In this document: piece after piece, positions 37,193-46,010 of the stretch
How positions within the stretch are numbered: the stretch's first letter is position 1
Layout of the letters: every line of letters starts with the position of its first letter
Position numbers and translations under genes: made by a program
NCBI RefSeq assembly: GCF_050908845.1
Contig: NZ_CP194171.1
Coordinates: forward strand, 2,852,001 to 2,916,000
Length of the DNA stretch: 64,000 nucleotides
Source: Marinobacterium_D sp050908845
GTDB lineage: Bacteria > Pseudomonadota > Gammaproteobacteria > Pseudomonadales > Balneatricaceae
Direction: 5' to 3'
Notes under the pieces: model-generated
What the model saw: the letters and a program-made list of their open reading frames with translations, nothing else
Databases searched by the model: none
What the model was told of the DNA's origin: nothing

Positions 37193-37906
37193 TCAGTCGA
37201 ACTGGATACCCAGACGCTTGCCAACTTCTTCGTAGGCCTCGATAACATCACCGAGTCCCTGGCGGAAACGGTCCTTATCCAGTTTCTTGCGCGTTTCCTT
37301 GTCCCAGATACGACAGCCATCCGGCGAAAACTCGTCGCCAAGTACGAGCTGACCTTTACTCATGCCGAATTCAAGCTTGTAATCCACCAGCAGCATACCG
37401 GCATCAGCAAACAGCTTCTTCAGTACATCGTTGACCGCAAAGGTAAGCTCTTTGGCCTTGGCCACCTGCTCTTTGGTTGCCCAGCCGAAGGACTCGATGT
37501 GGTAGTCGTTGACCATCGGGTCGCCGAGAGCATCGTTCTTCAGGAAGAATTCGAAGGTAGGCGGATTCAGATCCATCCCTTCCTGAACGCTGTAACGACG
37601 GCAGATAGAACCGGCAGCCACGTTACGCACCACGCACTCGACGGGGATCATGTCGAGACGCTTAACCAGGCTCTCGGTGTCGGACAACAGCTTTTCGAAA
37701 TGGGTCGGGATACCCGCATCTTCGAGTTTCTGCATGATAAAGGCGTTGAACTTGTTATTGACCATCCCTTTACGGTCCAGCTGTTCAACTTTTTTACCGT
37801 CAAATGCAGAAGTATCGTTACGAAACTCAAGCACCATCAGGTCGGGATCGTCAGTACGATAAACCGATTTGGCTTTACCGCTGTAAAGCTCTTCACGCTT
37901 TTCCAT
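37193..37906 (-). CDS. purC: Phosphoribosylaminoimidazole-succinocarboxamide synthase
   Basis: SAICAR synthetase of purine biosynthesis: joins CAIR and aspartate using ATP. The start MEKREELYSGKAKSVY at 37906 has GGAGAG 4 bp upstream and matches the Pseudomonas N-terminus; the ATG 12 bp earlier is less likely. Family motifs include RNDTSAFDGKK (about 29-39), MIPVECVVRNVAAGS (about 86-100) and LVDYKLEFG. The 237-residue length is normal. bamC lies 54 bp upstream on the same strand. Confidence 0.96.
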   Translation of the reverse strand: MEKREELYSGKAKSVYRTDDPDLMVLEFRNDTSAFDGKKVEQLDRKGMVNNKFNAFIMQKLEDAGIPTHFEKLLSDTESLVKRLDMIPVECVVRNVAAGSICRRYSVQEGMDLNPPTFEFFLKNDALGDPMVNDYHIESFGWATKEQVAKAKELTFAVNDVLKKLFADAGMLLVDYKLEFGMSKGQLVLGDEFSPDGCRIWDKETRKKLDKDRFRQGLGDVIEAYEEVGKRLGIQFD

Positions 37907-37960
37907 CAATCTCTCCAAAAATCCCGTCTGCGCGGGGTTTTGCCAACCGAAAGCCTGCTA

Positions 37961-39352
37961 TCAGCTCTCGGGCAGGTGATCTTTGATATCCCAGAGAATC
38001 TCTTCGGCCACCACGTCCGGCGCCTCGAGCCCCTGATCGGTAAGTACAGACAGGAAGACGCCGTTGCGGGTACGGTTCATCTTCAGCTGGTAGCGACCGG
38101 TATGTTCATAATTACCGGTATCTTCGTTATAGACGCCGCTGTCACCGCCACCGAAAACGTAGATAACCTTGCCACCAAACCAGATTTTGTAACCCTCCTG
38201 GTTGGCCAGGTTGTTCGGATCGGCCAGGTCTGCGGCTACATCGGCCTGCACCTCATCCCCTGCGGCAGTCTTACCCGAGCTGTAACGGATCGCATCCGGA
38301 GCATCCTCGTCCGCATCACCGCCCAGCGCACCGCCGAGGAAGTTGGCGTCGAAGGTAATATCCTCACGATCCGAGTTGAGCCACTCAAAGAAGCCCATCC
38401 GCTCGGTGTCATCCACCCGGGTTAACGTAGTGTAGGTCAGGTAGATCATACCTGTCCCCTGATCACGCGTACCGACATCCAACTCGGCAGCGTCAACCGC
38501 AGCGTTCAACTGCGTCCAGGCCTGATCGATCGGCGCGCCGAGCTTCAACACCGGATTACCACGCGAGTCCCGGCCTACCTGGGGGTTGTCCCGGGTCTGT
38601 TCCTGCAGCGCCAGCAGACTCTGGGAGTCCGGCTCCGATGCCTTGCTCAGGTAGCGCAGCATTTCAAACATCATGTCTGACTTGTACTCAACATCCTGGG
38701 ACTGATTATCCCAGTCTATTGCGCTGACTTCCTGCTCCGCCGGGAAGCCGGCATGCTGCATGCGGACAGAGGTGCGCTGGTAATCCTCCGGGTCGGGACG
38801 CAGAACGACACGCAGCTTGTTGCGGCTTGCACCCTCTATATCCTGGAATGTCAGGCGCTTGAGCCAGGCATCGACAAAGTTGTAATCATCACCATCCAGG
38901 GTGATCCATTCCGTTTCCATCACGCCCTGACGCGGATCGGACAGGGATAGATCGATATCGTTGAAGGACCAGAACTCCTTGAGCTTCACCCAGACATCGG
39001 CAATCGGCTCATCGACGACGATGACGCGCTCGCCATCCAGGCGCTTCATATTGACCTTTTCGCTACCGGACTCGACATAGAAGAACTCGGGCCGCGGTAC
39101 TTCGAACTCGCCCTGACTGACCGATGCCGTCATGCCCGCTTTGGGAACGACCAGTTGATCCTCCATCTCACGCGCGGCCATGCCGGGGGGGATTACCAGT
39201 CTTTCCGCCGGCTGGGCCAGCTCGTAGTCCTGGCCGCGATCCCGTACTATCGCGTTGTCGCCATAAATCGGGTTGTTCTCAAGGGCGCTACAGCCGCCCA
39301 GCACCGAGGCTATCCCCAGCGCTAGAAGTGAGTATGAGTTTTTTCTGATCAT
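37961..39352 (-). CDS. bamC: Outer membrane assembly lipoprotein BamC
   Basis: Lipoprotein subunit of the BAM complex that inserts beta-barrel proteins into the outer membrane. The start at 39352 gives a lipoprotein signal with lipobox LGGC (Cys21); the ATG 27 bp earlier would lengthen the n-region and overlap dapA. Asp, Glu and Gln are frequent, and two helix-grip domains are expected at about 95-215 and 240-460. At 463 residues it is longer than E. coli BamC (344). The dapA-bamC-purC order is conserved in gammaproteobacteria, which supports the name. Confidence 0.88.
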   Translation of the reverse strand: MIRKNSYSLLALGIASVLGGCSALENNPIYGDNAIVRDRGQDYELAQPAERLVIPPGMAAREMEDQLVVPKAGMTASVSQGEFEVPRPEFFYVESGSEKVNMKRLDGERVIVVDEPIADVWVKLKEFWSFNDIDLSLSDPRQGVMETEWITLDGDDYNFVDAWLKRLTFQDIEGASRNKLRVVLRPDPEDYQRTSVRMQHAGFPAEQEVSAIDWDNQSQDVEYKSDMMFEMLRYLSKASEPDSQSLLALQEQTRDNPQVGRDSRGNPVLKLGAPIDQAWTQLNAAVDAAELDVGTRDQGTGMIYLTYTTLTRVDDTERMGFFEWLNSDREDITFDANFLGGALGGDADEDAPDAIRYSSGKTAAGDEVQADVAADLADPNNLANQEGYKIWFGGKVIYVFGGGDSGVYNEDTGNYEHTGRYQLKMNRTRNGVFLSVLTDQGLEAPDVVAEEILWDIKDHLPES

Positions 39353-39363
39353 ATCCCTGCCTG

Positions 39364-40239
39364 TCAGATAACGCCGCATTCACGCAGCGCGTTGCGAACT
39401 TCCTCGTGGTACTGCTCGGCAAGCACCGTCAACGGGAGGCGGATTCCATTGTCGATCAGCCCCATTTCATACATCGCCCACTTCACCGGGATCGGGTTGG
39501 CCTCAACAAAAAGCTTGGTATGCAACGGCATCAGCTTCTGCTGCAACGCCCGCGCCTCTTCGGCTTTACCCTCAAGTCCCAGCTGGCAAAGCTGCGCCAT
39601 TTCCGCAGGCGCCACATTGGCCGTAACAGAGATATTACCCTGGCCACCCAGCAGGATCAGTTCGATGGCGGTACCATCATCACCGGAGTAAACCGCAAAA
39701 CCTTCGCAGACACCGTCAATCAGTGTCTTGGCACGCTCAAGATCACCGGTCGCTTCCTTGATGCCCACGATATTCGGATGGTCCATCAGGCGGAACACGG
39801 TTTCCGGCAGCATGTCGCAGCCGGTACGGCCCGGTACGTTGTACAGGATCTGCGGGATATCGACAGCATCGGCGATCGCCTTGAAGTGCTGGTACATCCC
39901 CTCCTGGCTGGGCTTGTTGTAGTAAGGCGTAACCAGCAGACTGTAATCGGCACCGGCATCCTTGGCGCGGCGGGTCAGTTCGATCGCCTCGCGGGTGGAG
40001 TTTGCACCGGTACCTGCAACAACGGGAATACGTCCGTCGACGCGCTTGATGGTGTGCTTGATGACTTCAAGGTGCTCATCGTAGTCCAGCGTTGCGGATT
40101 CGCCGGTTGTACCGACTGCACCGATTGCAGCGGTCCCCTTTTCGAGATGGAGATCGATCACCTTATCCAGCGCGTCCCAGTCGACGTCACCGTTAGGATG
40201 CATAGGGGTCACGAGCGCTACAATACTGCCGCGAATCAT
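39364..40239 (-). CDS. dapA: 4-hydroxy-tetrahydrodipicolinate synthase
   Basis: First committed step of lysine and diaminopimelate synthesis: condenses pyruvate with aspartate semialdehyde. It shows GTTGESATL (about 44-52), the tyrosine in YNVPGRTG (about 133) and the Schiff-base lysine in GIKEATGD (about 160). The start MIRGSIVALVTPM at 40239 follows GGAGAGAAAA; an ATG 12 bp earlier is rejected. 291 residues. The bamC start lies 11 bp after the stop. Confidence 0.96.
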   Translation of the reverse strand: MIRGSIVALVTPMHPNGDVDWDALDKVIDLHLEKGTAAIGAVGTTGESATLDYDEHLEVIKHTIKRVDGRIPVVAGTGANSTREAIELTRRAKDAGADYSLLVTPYYNKPSQEGMYQHFKAIADAVDIPQILYNVPGRTGCDMLPETVFRLMDHPNIVGIKEATGDLERAKTLIDGVCEGFAVYSGDDGTAIELILLGGQGNISVTANVAPAEMAQLCQLGLEGKAEEARALQQKLMPLHTKLFVEANPIPVKWAMYEMGLIDNGIRLPLTVLAEQYHEEVRNALRECGVI

Positions 40240-40427
40240 TTTTCTCTCCATCTGATTTGAGCCCGGCTATGGTACTGTTGCCACGCCGGAGGAACAACCG
40301 CCGCCCGATTATGATCGGGCCGGCTTTAAATATCGTAAAAGGCGAGTATTTTAAACGATTTGGCGCCCTCTCGCGTAGAGGGACACCACTTTTTTTCACA
40401 ACAGAAGATGTGCCAAGGAGCCAAGCA

Positions 40428-40877
40428 ATGCTAGAAGCTGGACAACCTGCCCCGGATTTCAATGCCGTCGACCAGAATGGAGACCCGATAAGCCTGAGCC
40501 AGTTCCGTGGCAAGAAGGTCGTTCTCTATTTCTACCCGCGCGATAACACCCCCGGGTGCACCGCTCAGGCGTGTGATCTGAGAGATAATTACGAGCGCCT
40601 GCAGGCCGAGGGCTACCAGGTGATCGGCGTAAGCACCGATACCGAGAAGAAACACCAGAACTTTATCGCAAAATATGACCTGCCTTTCCCGCTGATCGCC
40701 GACACGGATAACAGTGTTCACGAACTGTTCGGTACCTGGCAGCTGAAAAAGAACTACGGCAAAGAATACATGGGAACGGTTCGTACCACCTTCCTGATCG
40801 ACGAAGACGGCACGATTACCGATGTGATCAAGAAGGTGAAAACCAAGGAACACACTGCCCAGATCCTGGCAGAGTGA
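40428..40877 (+). CDS. bcp: Thiol peroxidase Bcp (peroxiredoxin Q)
   Basis: Thioredoxin-dependent peroxidase. The peroxidatic and resolving cysteines are in NTPGCTAQAC (about residues 45 and 50), the atypical Cys-x4-Cys pattern of Bcp. The start at 40428 (MLEAGQPAPDF) has AAGGAG 7 bp upstream and gives 149 residues. The same frame is open back to 40257, but that sequence is unrelated and overlaps the dapA leader. It is divergent from dapA, as in Pseudomonas relatives. Confidence 0.95.
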   Translation: MLEAGQPAPDFNAVDQNGDPISLSQFRGKKVVLYFYPRDNTPGCTAQACDLRDNYERLQAEGYQVIGVSTDTEKKHQNFIAKYDLPFPLIADTDNSVHELFGTWQLKKNYGKEYMGTVRTTFLIDEDGTITDVIKKVKTKEHTAQILAE

Positions 40878-40895
40878 TACGCTGAGCGGCCGGGT

Positions 40896-41978
40896 TCAGC
40901 TTCCGGCGTGCTCTTGCTCTACATGGCTGGCGATCGCTATCGGCCAGGCGTTGACCACCGCCTTGACCAGCGTCGCCAGCGGAATCGCGAAGAACAAGCC
41001 CCAGAATCCCCAGAGACTGCCGAACACCAGCACCGAGACGATGATCGATACAGGGTGCAGGTTCACCGCTTCTGAGAACAGCAACGGCACCAGCACGTTG
41101 CCATCCAGCGCCTGAATAACGGCATAGGCGATCATCAGCCACATAAAGTCGCCGCTCCAGCCCCACTGGAAAAACGCAATCAGCGCGATCGGCAGTGTCA
41201 CCAGTGCCGCGCCGATATAGGGAATCAGAACCGACAGACCGACCATCAACGCCAGCAGCGCCGCGTAGTTGATCCCCAGCAGCACAAACACGATCCAGGT
41301 CACGCCACCAACGATCAGGATCTCTATCGCCTTGCCGCGGACATAATTGGCAATCTGAATATCCATCTCATGCCAGATACGCGTCATCATGTCCCGCTTT
41401 GCCGGCAGCAACGCCGAGCAGGAGTTGAGCATAGACTCGCCATCCTTCAGGAAAAAGAACACCAGGATCGGCACCAGCACGAGGTAGATCGCCATCGCGG
41501 CGATACCGGTCAGCGAGTTGAGTGAAAAGGTCACCACCCACTGTCCCAGCTGGCTCAGCTCCGATGCCGCCACGCCGATCAACTGACGAATCTGCTCTTC
41601 GGACACCAGGTTGGGGTATTTCTCCGGCAGCAACAGCAGCAGGCTCTGTACCTGCACCACCATGCCCGGCAACTCGTTAAACAGGTTGACCAGCTGACGC
41701 CAGGCGATCGGCATCACAAACAGCAGGAAGCCGGCGAGGAAACCGACAAACAGCAGAAATACCAGGATCACCGAGGGCAGATGCGACACCCCCCGCTCCT
41801 GCAGCCAGGTCACCAGCCCCTGCATCAGAAACGCGATAATCAGGCTGGCAAAAACCGGTGCCAGCGGTGCGCCAAGGAAGATGATGACAGCCAGCGCACC
41901 GAGAATCAGCAGAAAGAGAAACAGCGCCTCTTCGTCGGAAAAGTAGCGATCGATCCACTTATTGAGAATTTTACGCAT
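40896..41978 (-). CDS. AI-2E family transporter (PerM-like permease)
   Basis: Polytopic inner-membrane protein of the AI-2E exporter/permease family. It is 360 residues with about seven or eight hydrophobic segments. It contains the family block VPILVFFFLKDGESML (about 166-181) and, near the end, GSLWGFWGLFFAIPLATLVK. The transported substrate is unknown; members include TqsA and sodium or osmolyte exporters. Its start overlaps the tusA-like stop by 8 bp. Confidence 0.88.
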   Translation of the reverse strand: MRKILNKWIDRYFSDEEALFLFLLILGALAVIIFLGAPLAPVFASLIIAFLMQGLVTWLQERGVSHLPSVILVFLLFVGFLAGFLLFVMPIAWRQLVNLFNELPGMVVQVQSLLLLLPEKYPNLVSEEQIRQLIGVAASELSQLGQWVVTFSLNSLTGIAAMAIYLVLVPILVFFFLKDGESMLNSCSALLPAKRDMMTRIWHEMDIQIANYVRGKAIEILIVGGVTWIVFVLLGINYAALLALMVGLSVLIPYIGAALVTLPIALIAFFQWGWSGDFMWLMIAYAVIQALDGNVLVPLLFSEAVNLHPVSIIVSVLVFGSLWGFWGLFFAIPLATLVKAVVNAWPIAIASHVEQEHAGS

Positions 41979-42255
41979 TCGGCGTTTTGCCCCCTTTCTG
42001 CATCATCGTTCCACGCCTTATGATATGGATATAGGATTCACCTTCGGTGAACGAATCGAGCATTTCGTGGTCGCTATTGTCAACGTAGACACGGAAATCA
42101 CGAACCGACCCACTATCGGTCGCGATCACTTTCAGCACCTCTCCGGGCGCCATTCGGCTGAGTGCCTGCTTCGCTTTCAGAAGCGGCAACGGACAGGCGA
42201 GCCCACTGGCATCGAGCTGTTCGGTAATTTCCGATTCGGTCGGTGTGTGCTGCAT
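41971..42255 (-). CDS. tusA: TusA/SirA-like sulfurtransferase
   Basis: Small sulfur-carrier protein. It is 94 residues with the family motif CPLPLLKAKQAL; Cys21 is the persulfide site. The start at 42255 has GGAGG about 10 bp upstream; the longer open frame lacks family similarity at its N-terminus. It could be TusA itself, which supplies tRNA thiolation, or a paralogue: the coupling to a permease gene is common for TusA-like proteins such as YedF. Confidence 0.82.
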   Translation of the reverse strand: MQHTPTESEITEQLDASGLACPLPLLKAKQALSRMAPGEVLKVIATDSGSVRDFRVYVDNSDHEMLDSFTEGESYIHIIRRGTMMQKGGKTPNA

Positions 42256-42287
42256 TGATTCAGGACCTCCAACGACTGCAGAGCTGT

Positions 42288-43784
42288 ATGCGACGGACTT
42301 TATACCAGAAAAACGCGCAGAAAAATGCATGGACACAGGTGAAAGCCCGCTTCAGAGGCTACCTGGTTTGCGGCCTTGTCATCACGACGCTTTCACCGGT
42401 CAGCACCCGGGCTGCGGAACCTCTGCTACCGATTCTCACCGACTCCACCTCCAGTGTGATCACTCTACAGGATGAACACGAACTCGGCAGAGCCTGGGCA
42501 CGTGTGCTGCGCGGGCGGGCCACTCTGCTCGACGATCCGATGGTCAAACAGTACCTGCAGGACCTGCTCTGGCAGATCGTACCCCATAGCGAGCTGCGTG
42601 ACCGGCGCCTGGAGCTGATCGCCCTGGACAACAAAACCTTCAACGCATTCGCCGTCCCCGGCGGCATCGTCGGGGTCCACGGCGGTCTGGTGACTGCGTC
42701 GCAGTCAGAGGCCGAGCTGGCCTCCGTACTCGCCCACGAACTTGCCCACCTCAGCCAACGCCACTATGCCCAGCAGCTCGAAGAGAGCCGGCGCAATCGC
42801 CCCCTGGTGCTGGCCGGCATACTGGCGAGCATTCTGCTCGCATCGGCTGACGGCCAGGCGGGCAGCGCCGGTCTGGCATCGACCCTGGGCGGGTCGGCTC
42901 AGGCACAACTGGCCTTCAGCCGTCGTAACGAGCAGGAGGCGGACCGTGTCGGCATGCAGACCCTGGTCAACAGCGGCTACGACCCCTATTCCATGCCGGA
43001 GATGTTCTCACGCCTGCAAAAAAGCTACCGCTTCGCCGGACAGCGGGCGCCCGAATTTCTGTTGACCCACCCGGTTACCGAATCACGCATCGCCGACTCC
43101 CTGAACCGCGCCGCCAACCTGCCCCGGCCCCAGGGCAAAAGCAACAGCCTGGTCTATGAGCTGGTGAGGACTCGGCTGCGGGTACATTACAGCGAAGACC
43201 TGCAGACACTCTATGAACAGTTCCGCGCCAACGCAGACTCGTCTGCCGCTGACGCCTATGGACTGATGCTTGCTGCCCTCGAACTGGGCAAGCCGGAACA
43301 GGCCCAACAGGCGCTCGATAAACTGCCCGGCAACTGGCAACGCCACCCCTATGTGCAACTGACCCTGCTGGATTTCTACCTGCGCACCCAGAACATCAAA
43401 CCCGCTGTCAAACTTGCCGCCCAGCTGCGCAACCTGTATCCGGACAGCATGCCGGTCACCTATTACTACGCCCTGGTGCAGCGCCAGGCGGGTGATCACC
43501 CGGCGGCCGTTAAAGCGTTTGAGGAGCTCACGGCAGCCTATCCTGATGACGCCACATTCTGGTTCCAACTGGCCGAATCAGAAGGCCTCAGCGGCGACAT
43601 CAACGCAGTCCACCGGGCACGCATTGAATACTACCTGCTCACCGGCCAGCCAGATCGTGCACAGAAACAGCTCGAGTTCGCACGCCGCGAAAAAGGCCTG
43701 AACCGCATCGACGAGGCGCGCTTGAACCAGGTAGAAGAGGAGATCAAGCGCGTGCGCCGGGAGATGGACGAAAGACTGTCGTAA
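42288..43784 (+). CDS. bepA: M48 family metalloprotease with TPR tail, BepA-like
   Basis: Periplasmic zinc protease that assists or degrades outer-membrane proteins and LptD. It has the zinc motif HELAHLSQRH (about 150-159) and the third ligand region NEQEADRVGMQ (about 216). The C-terminal 230 residues look like TPR repeats. The signal peptide core is YLVCGLVITTL, ending at TRAAE. The ATG at 42288 is used, but the GTG at 42339 gives a more typical signal length. 498 residues from the chosen start, close to E. coli BepA (487). Confidence 0.88.
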   Translation: MRRTLYQKNAQKNAWTQVKARFRGYLVCGLVITTLSPVSTRAAEPLLPILTDSTSSVITLQDEHELGRAWARVLRGRATLLDDPMVKQYLQDLLWQIVPHSELRDRRLELIALDNKTFNAFAVPGGIVGVHGGLVTASQSEAELASVLAHELAHLSQRHYAQQLEESRRNRPLVLAGILASILLASADGQAGSAGLASTLGGSAQAQLAFSRRNEQEADRVGMQTLVNSGYDPYSMPEMFSRLQKSYRFAGQRAPEFLLTHPVTESRIADSLNRAANLPRPQGKSNSLVYELVRTRLRVHYSEDLQTLYEQFRANADSSAADAYGLMLAALELGKPEQAQQALDKLPGNWQRHPYVQLTLLDFYLRTQNIKPAVKLAAQLRNLYPDSMPVTYYYALVQRQAGDHPAAVKAFEELTAAYPDDATFWFQLAESEGLSGDINAVHRARIEYYLLTGQPDRAQKQLEFARREKGLNRIDEARLNQVEEEIKRVRREMDERLS

Positions 43785-43815
43785 TCCGAGCGCTCCAACA
43801 GCGCACCACACGCAA

Positions 43816-43840
43816 AAAGGCCAGGATTAACCTGGCCTTT
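43816..43840. terminator. Bidirectional terminator between the M48 protease gene and nadA
   Basis: AAAGGCCAGG and CCTGGCCTTT form a 10-bp stem with an ATTAA loop; an A run precedes it and serves as the U run for nadA. Confidence 0.85.
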
Positions 43841-43872
43841 CACTAGCTATGATCTGCGGGTTTATACCCTGT

Positions 43873-44916
43873 TCAGCGTACCTGGAAATCCAGCATGCGC
43901 TGTAGCGGAATGCGTGCACGTTCGATCAGATCCGGATCGACGTGGACCTCGTCCTTGCCTTCCTGCAGAGCCTGCAGAATATTCTCAAGACCGTTCATCG
44001 CCATCCACGGGCAGTGCGCACAGCTGCGGCAGGTTGCACCGCTGCCACCGGTGGGGGCTTCGATAAAGGTCTTGTCAGGCGCCGCCTGCTGCATTTTGTA
44101 GAAAATGCCGCGATCGGTCGCCACGATAAACATCGGGTGCGGCAACTCCTGAGCGGCCTTGATCAGCTGCGTGGTAGAACCCACCGCATCAGCCAACTCA
44201 ATCACCGCCTCGGGTGATTCCGGGTGAACCAGGATGCCCGCTTCCGGATAGACCGCTTTCAGGTCAAGCAACCCCTTGGCCTTGAACTCCTCGTGAACGA
44301 TGCAGGCCGCATCCCACAACAGCATGTCGGCACCGGTATTCTTCTGAATGTAACCACCCAGATGTTTATCCGGCGCCCAGATAATTTTCTTGCCCTGGTC
44401 CGCCAGGTGCTCAACGACCTGAAGACCGATGGCGGATGTGACAACCCAATCAGCACGGGCTTTCACGGCCGCGGAGGTGTTGGCATACACCACCACTTCA
44501 TGGTCAGGATGCGCATCACAGAACGCCGAAAACTCATCGATCGGGCAACCCAGATCCAGCGAACAGGTCGCTTCCAGCGTGGGCATCAAAATTCGTTTCT
44601 CGGGGCTCAGAATCTTCGCGGTTTCACCCATAAAGCGCACACCAGCAACGATCAGTGTTTTGGCTTCATGGCGGGCACCGAAGCGCGCCATCTCCAGCGA
44701 ATCGGCAACATAGCCCCCCGTCCGCTCGGCCAGCTCCTGCACCAGAGGGTCGGTATAATAGTGTGCGACCAGACAGGCATCCTTCTCTTTCAGGAGCGCC
44801 TGAATGCGCTGGGTGTAGTCTTCAATCTGCTCAGGGCTGAGCGCCGAGGGTAAATGCTCCTGAGCAAAGTGCTCCTGCACCAGGATGCGATCATCGATTT
44901 CCGGTTTCGTCAGCAT
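43873..44916 (-). CDS. nadA: Quinolinate synthase A
   Basis: 4Fe-4S enzyme that condenses iminoaspartate with dihydroxyacetone phosphate in de novo NAD synthesis. The cluster cysteines lie in the ATCSLDLGCP region (about 113-120) and ATCRSCAHCPWM (about 295-306). VAHYYTDPLVQELAE and YANTSAAVKARADW are family blocks. The start MLTKPEIDDR at 44916 gives 347 residues; the longer frame reads through the promoter region and is rejected. Confidence 0.96.
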   Translation of the reverse strand: MLTKPEIDDRILVQEHFAQEHLPSALSPEQIEDYTQRIQALLKEKDACLVAHYYTDPLVQELAERTGGYVADSLEMARFGARHEAKTLIVAGVRFMGETAKILSPEKRILMPTLEATCSLDLGCPIDEFSAFCDAHPDHEVVVYANTSAAVKARADWVVTSAIGLQVVEHLADQGKKIIWAPDKHLGGYIQKNTGADMLLWDAACIVHEEFKAKGLLDLKAVYPEAGILVHPESPEAVIELADAVGSTTQLIKAAQELPHPMFIVATDRGIFYKMQQAAPDKTFIEAPTGGSGATCRSCAHCPWMAMNGLENILQALQEGKDEVHVDPDLIERARIPLQRMLDFQVR

Positions 44917-44973
44917 GCTTTCTGTTCTTAACTTGGTGACCAATGTCGACAGACGTCTCAATAAAGGGGCGGA

Positions 44974-44982
44974 ATTATACCA
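44974..44982 (-). promoter_or_regulatory. Extended -10 promoter of nadA
   Basis: On the minus strand TGGTATAAT (44974-44982) is a perfect extended -10 element, about 57 bp before the nadA ATG. There is no good -35, which fits this promoter class. Confidence 0.55.
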
Positions 44983-45064
44983 CACCGTACTCGTTAGACA
45001 GTGACGAAAACAGATATTTCCCGACACGGTATAACAGGCGATTTCGCTACAACAACGGGGAAAG

Positions 45065-45140
45065 TGGTGGGTCGTATAGGATTCGAACCTATGACCAATT
45101 GGTTAAAAGCCAACTGCTCTACCAACTGAGCTAACGACCC
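45065..45140 (-). tRNA. tRNA-Lys (TTT), downstream copy
   Basis: A 76-nt cloverleaf on the minus strand: GGGTCGT at the 5' end, anticodon TTT in the loop of GTTGG-CTTTTAA-CCAAT, T arm with GGTTCGAATCC, discriminator A and encoded CCA. It is identical in sequence to the copy at 45179-45254. Confidence 0.97.
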
Positions 45141-45178
45141 TGAGTATAGACAGGCAAACGGCCTGAAAAAAGAGGGGC

Positions 45179-45254
45179 TGGTGGGTCGTATAGGATTCGA
45201 ACCTATGACCAATTGGTTAAAAGCCAACTGCTCTACCAACTGAGCTAACGACCC
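45179..45254 (-). tRNA. tRNA-Lys (TTT), upstream copy
   Basis: Identical to the copy at 45065-45140 and separated from it by 38 bp, so both are probably cut from one transcript driven by the promoter at 45270-45297. Confidence 0.97.
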
Positions 45255-45269
45255 GCCGTAGGGCTGCGC

Positions 45270-45297
45270 ATTGTACGCAGCCTGAAATGAAAGGCAA
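45270..45297 (-). promoter_or_regulatory. sigma70 promoter of the tRNA-Lys pair
   Basis: Minus-strand TTGCCT (45292-45297), 16 bp, TACAAT (45270-45275), followed by a GC-rich discriminator as in stringently controlled tRNA promoters. It lies 15 bp before the first tRNA. Confidence 0.6.
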
Positions 45298-45305
45298 CCC
45301 TTAAT

Positions 45306-45992
45306 TTAACGATCGATGTAAATTGTCGGATCGGCGACGCCCGCATCCTCAAAACCCTTGGCCCGCAAACGACAACTGTCACACTGACCACAGGCCCTCC
45401 CCTGATCATCCGCCTGATAACAGGAGAGTGTTTTGCTGTAATCGATACCGAGCTGCATCCCCTTCTCGATGATCTGGGCTTTGGTCAGATCGATGAGAGG
45501 TGTTTCGATTTTAATCAGGTCGCCGTTTACGCCATTACGGGTCGCCAGGTTGGCCATTTTCTCGAACGCGTCGATAAACTCGGGCCGGCAGTCCGGATAG
45601 CCGGAGTAATCCACGGCATTGACCCCGATAAAGATCGCCTCGGCATTCAACACCTCGGCCCAGCCCAACGCCAGCGACAGGAAAACCGTGTTTCGCGCCG
45701 GCACGTAGGTCACCGGAATCCCCTCGGTTTCACCATCGGGGACATCGATGCTTTTATCGGTCAGCGCAGAACCGCCGAAATCCTCAAGATTCAACCTTAA
45801 CACCCGGTGTTCGGTCACACCGACCGATGCGGCGATCTCCCGGGCTGCATTCAGCTCGGTCAGCGAGCGCTGGCCGTAATCAAAGCTCAGCACGTGGCAG
45901 CTGTAGCCCTGCGACTTGGCGATGGCCAGTGCGGTGGCGGAATCGAGCCCGCCAGAGAGAAGCACGACGGCACGTTTTTGTGGTTGAGTCAT
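45306..45992 (-). CDS. queC: 7-cyano-7-deazaguanine synthase QueC
   Basis: Makes preQ0, the precursor of queuosine in tRNA, using ATP and ammonia. The PP-loop is LLSGGLDSATAL (about 12-23) and the zinc ligands lie near the C-terminus in CYQADDQGRACGQCDSC (about 191-207). At 228 residues it is family length. It lies 18 bp after cpoB at the end of the tol-pal operon, a common position (ybgF-queC). Confidence 0.96.
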   Translation of the reverse strand: MTQPQKRAVVLLSGGLDSATALAIAKSQGYSCHVLSFDYGQRSLTELNAAREIAASVGVTEHRVLRLNLEDFGGSALTDKSIDVPDGETEGIPVTYVPARNTVFLSLALGWAEVLNAEAIFIGVNAVDYSGYPDCRPEFIDAFEKMANLATRNGVNGDLIKIETPLIDLTKAQIIEKGMQLGIDYSKTLSCYQADDQGRACGQCDSCRLRAKGFEDAGVADPTIYIDR

Positions 45993-46010
45993 GAAGCGAT
46001 AAATCCGTGT

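Noticed and set aside
37061..38425. 454-codon plus-strand ORF opposite purC and bamC
   Set aside because: It runs through the purC terminator and two real genes on the other strand; an artefact of GC-biased codon use.
40257..40427. N-terminal extension of Bcp by 57 residues
   Set aside because: The downstream ATG has a proper ribosome site and matches the family N-terminus; the extension overlaps the divergent dapA leader and is basic and unrelated.
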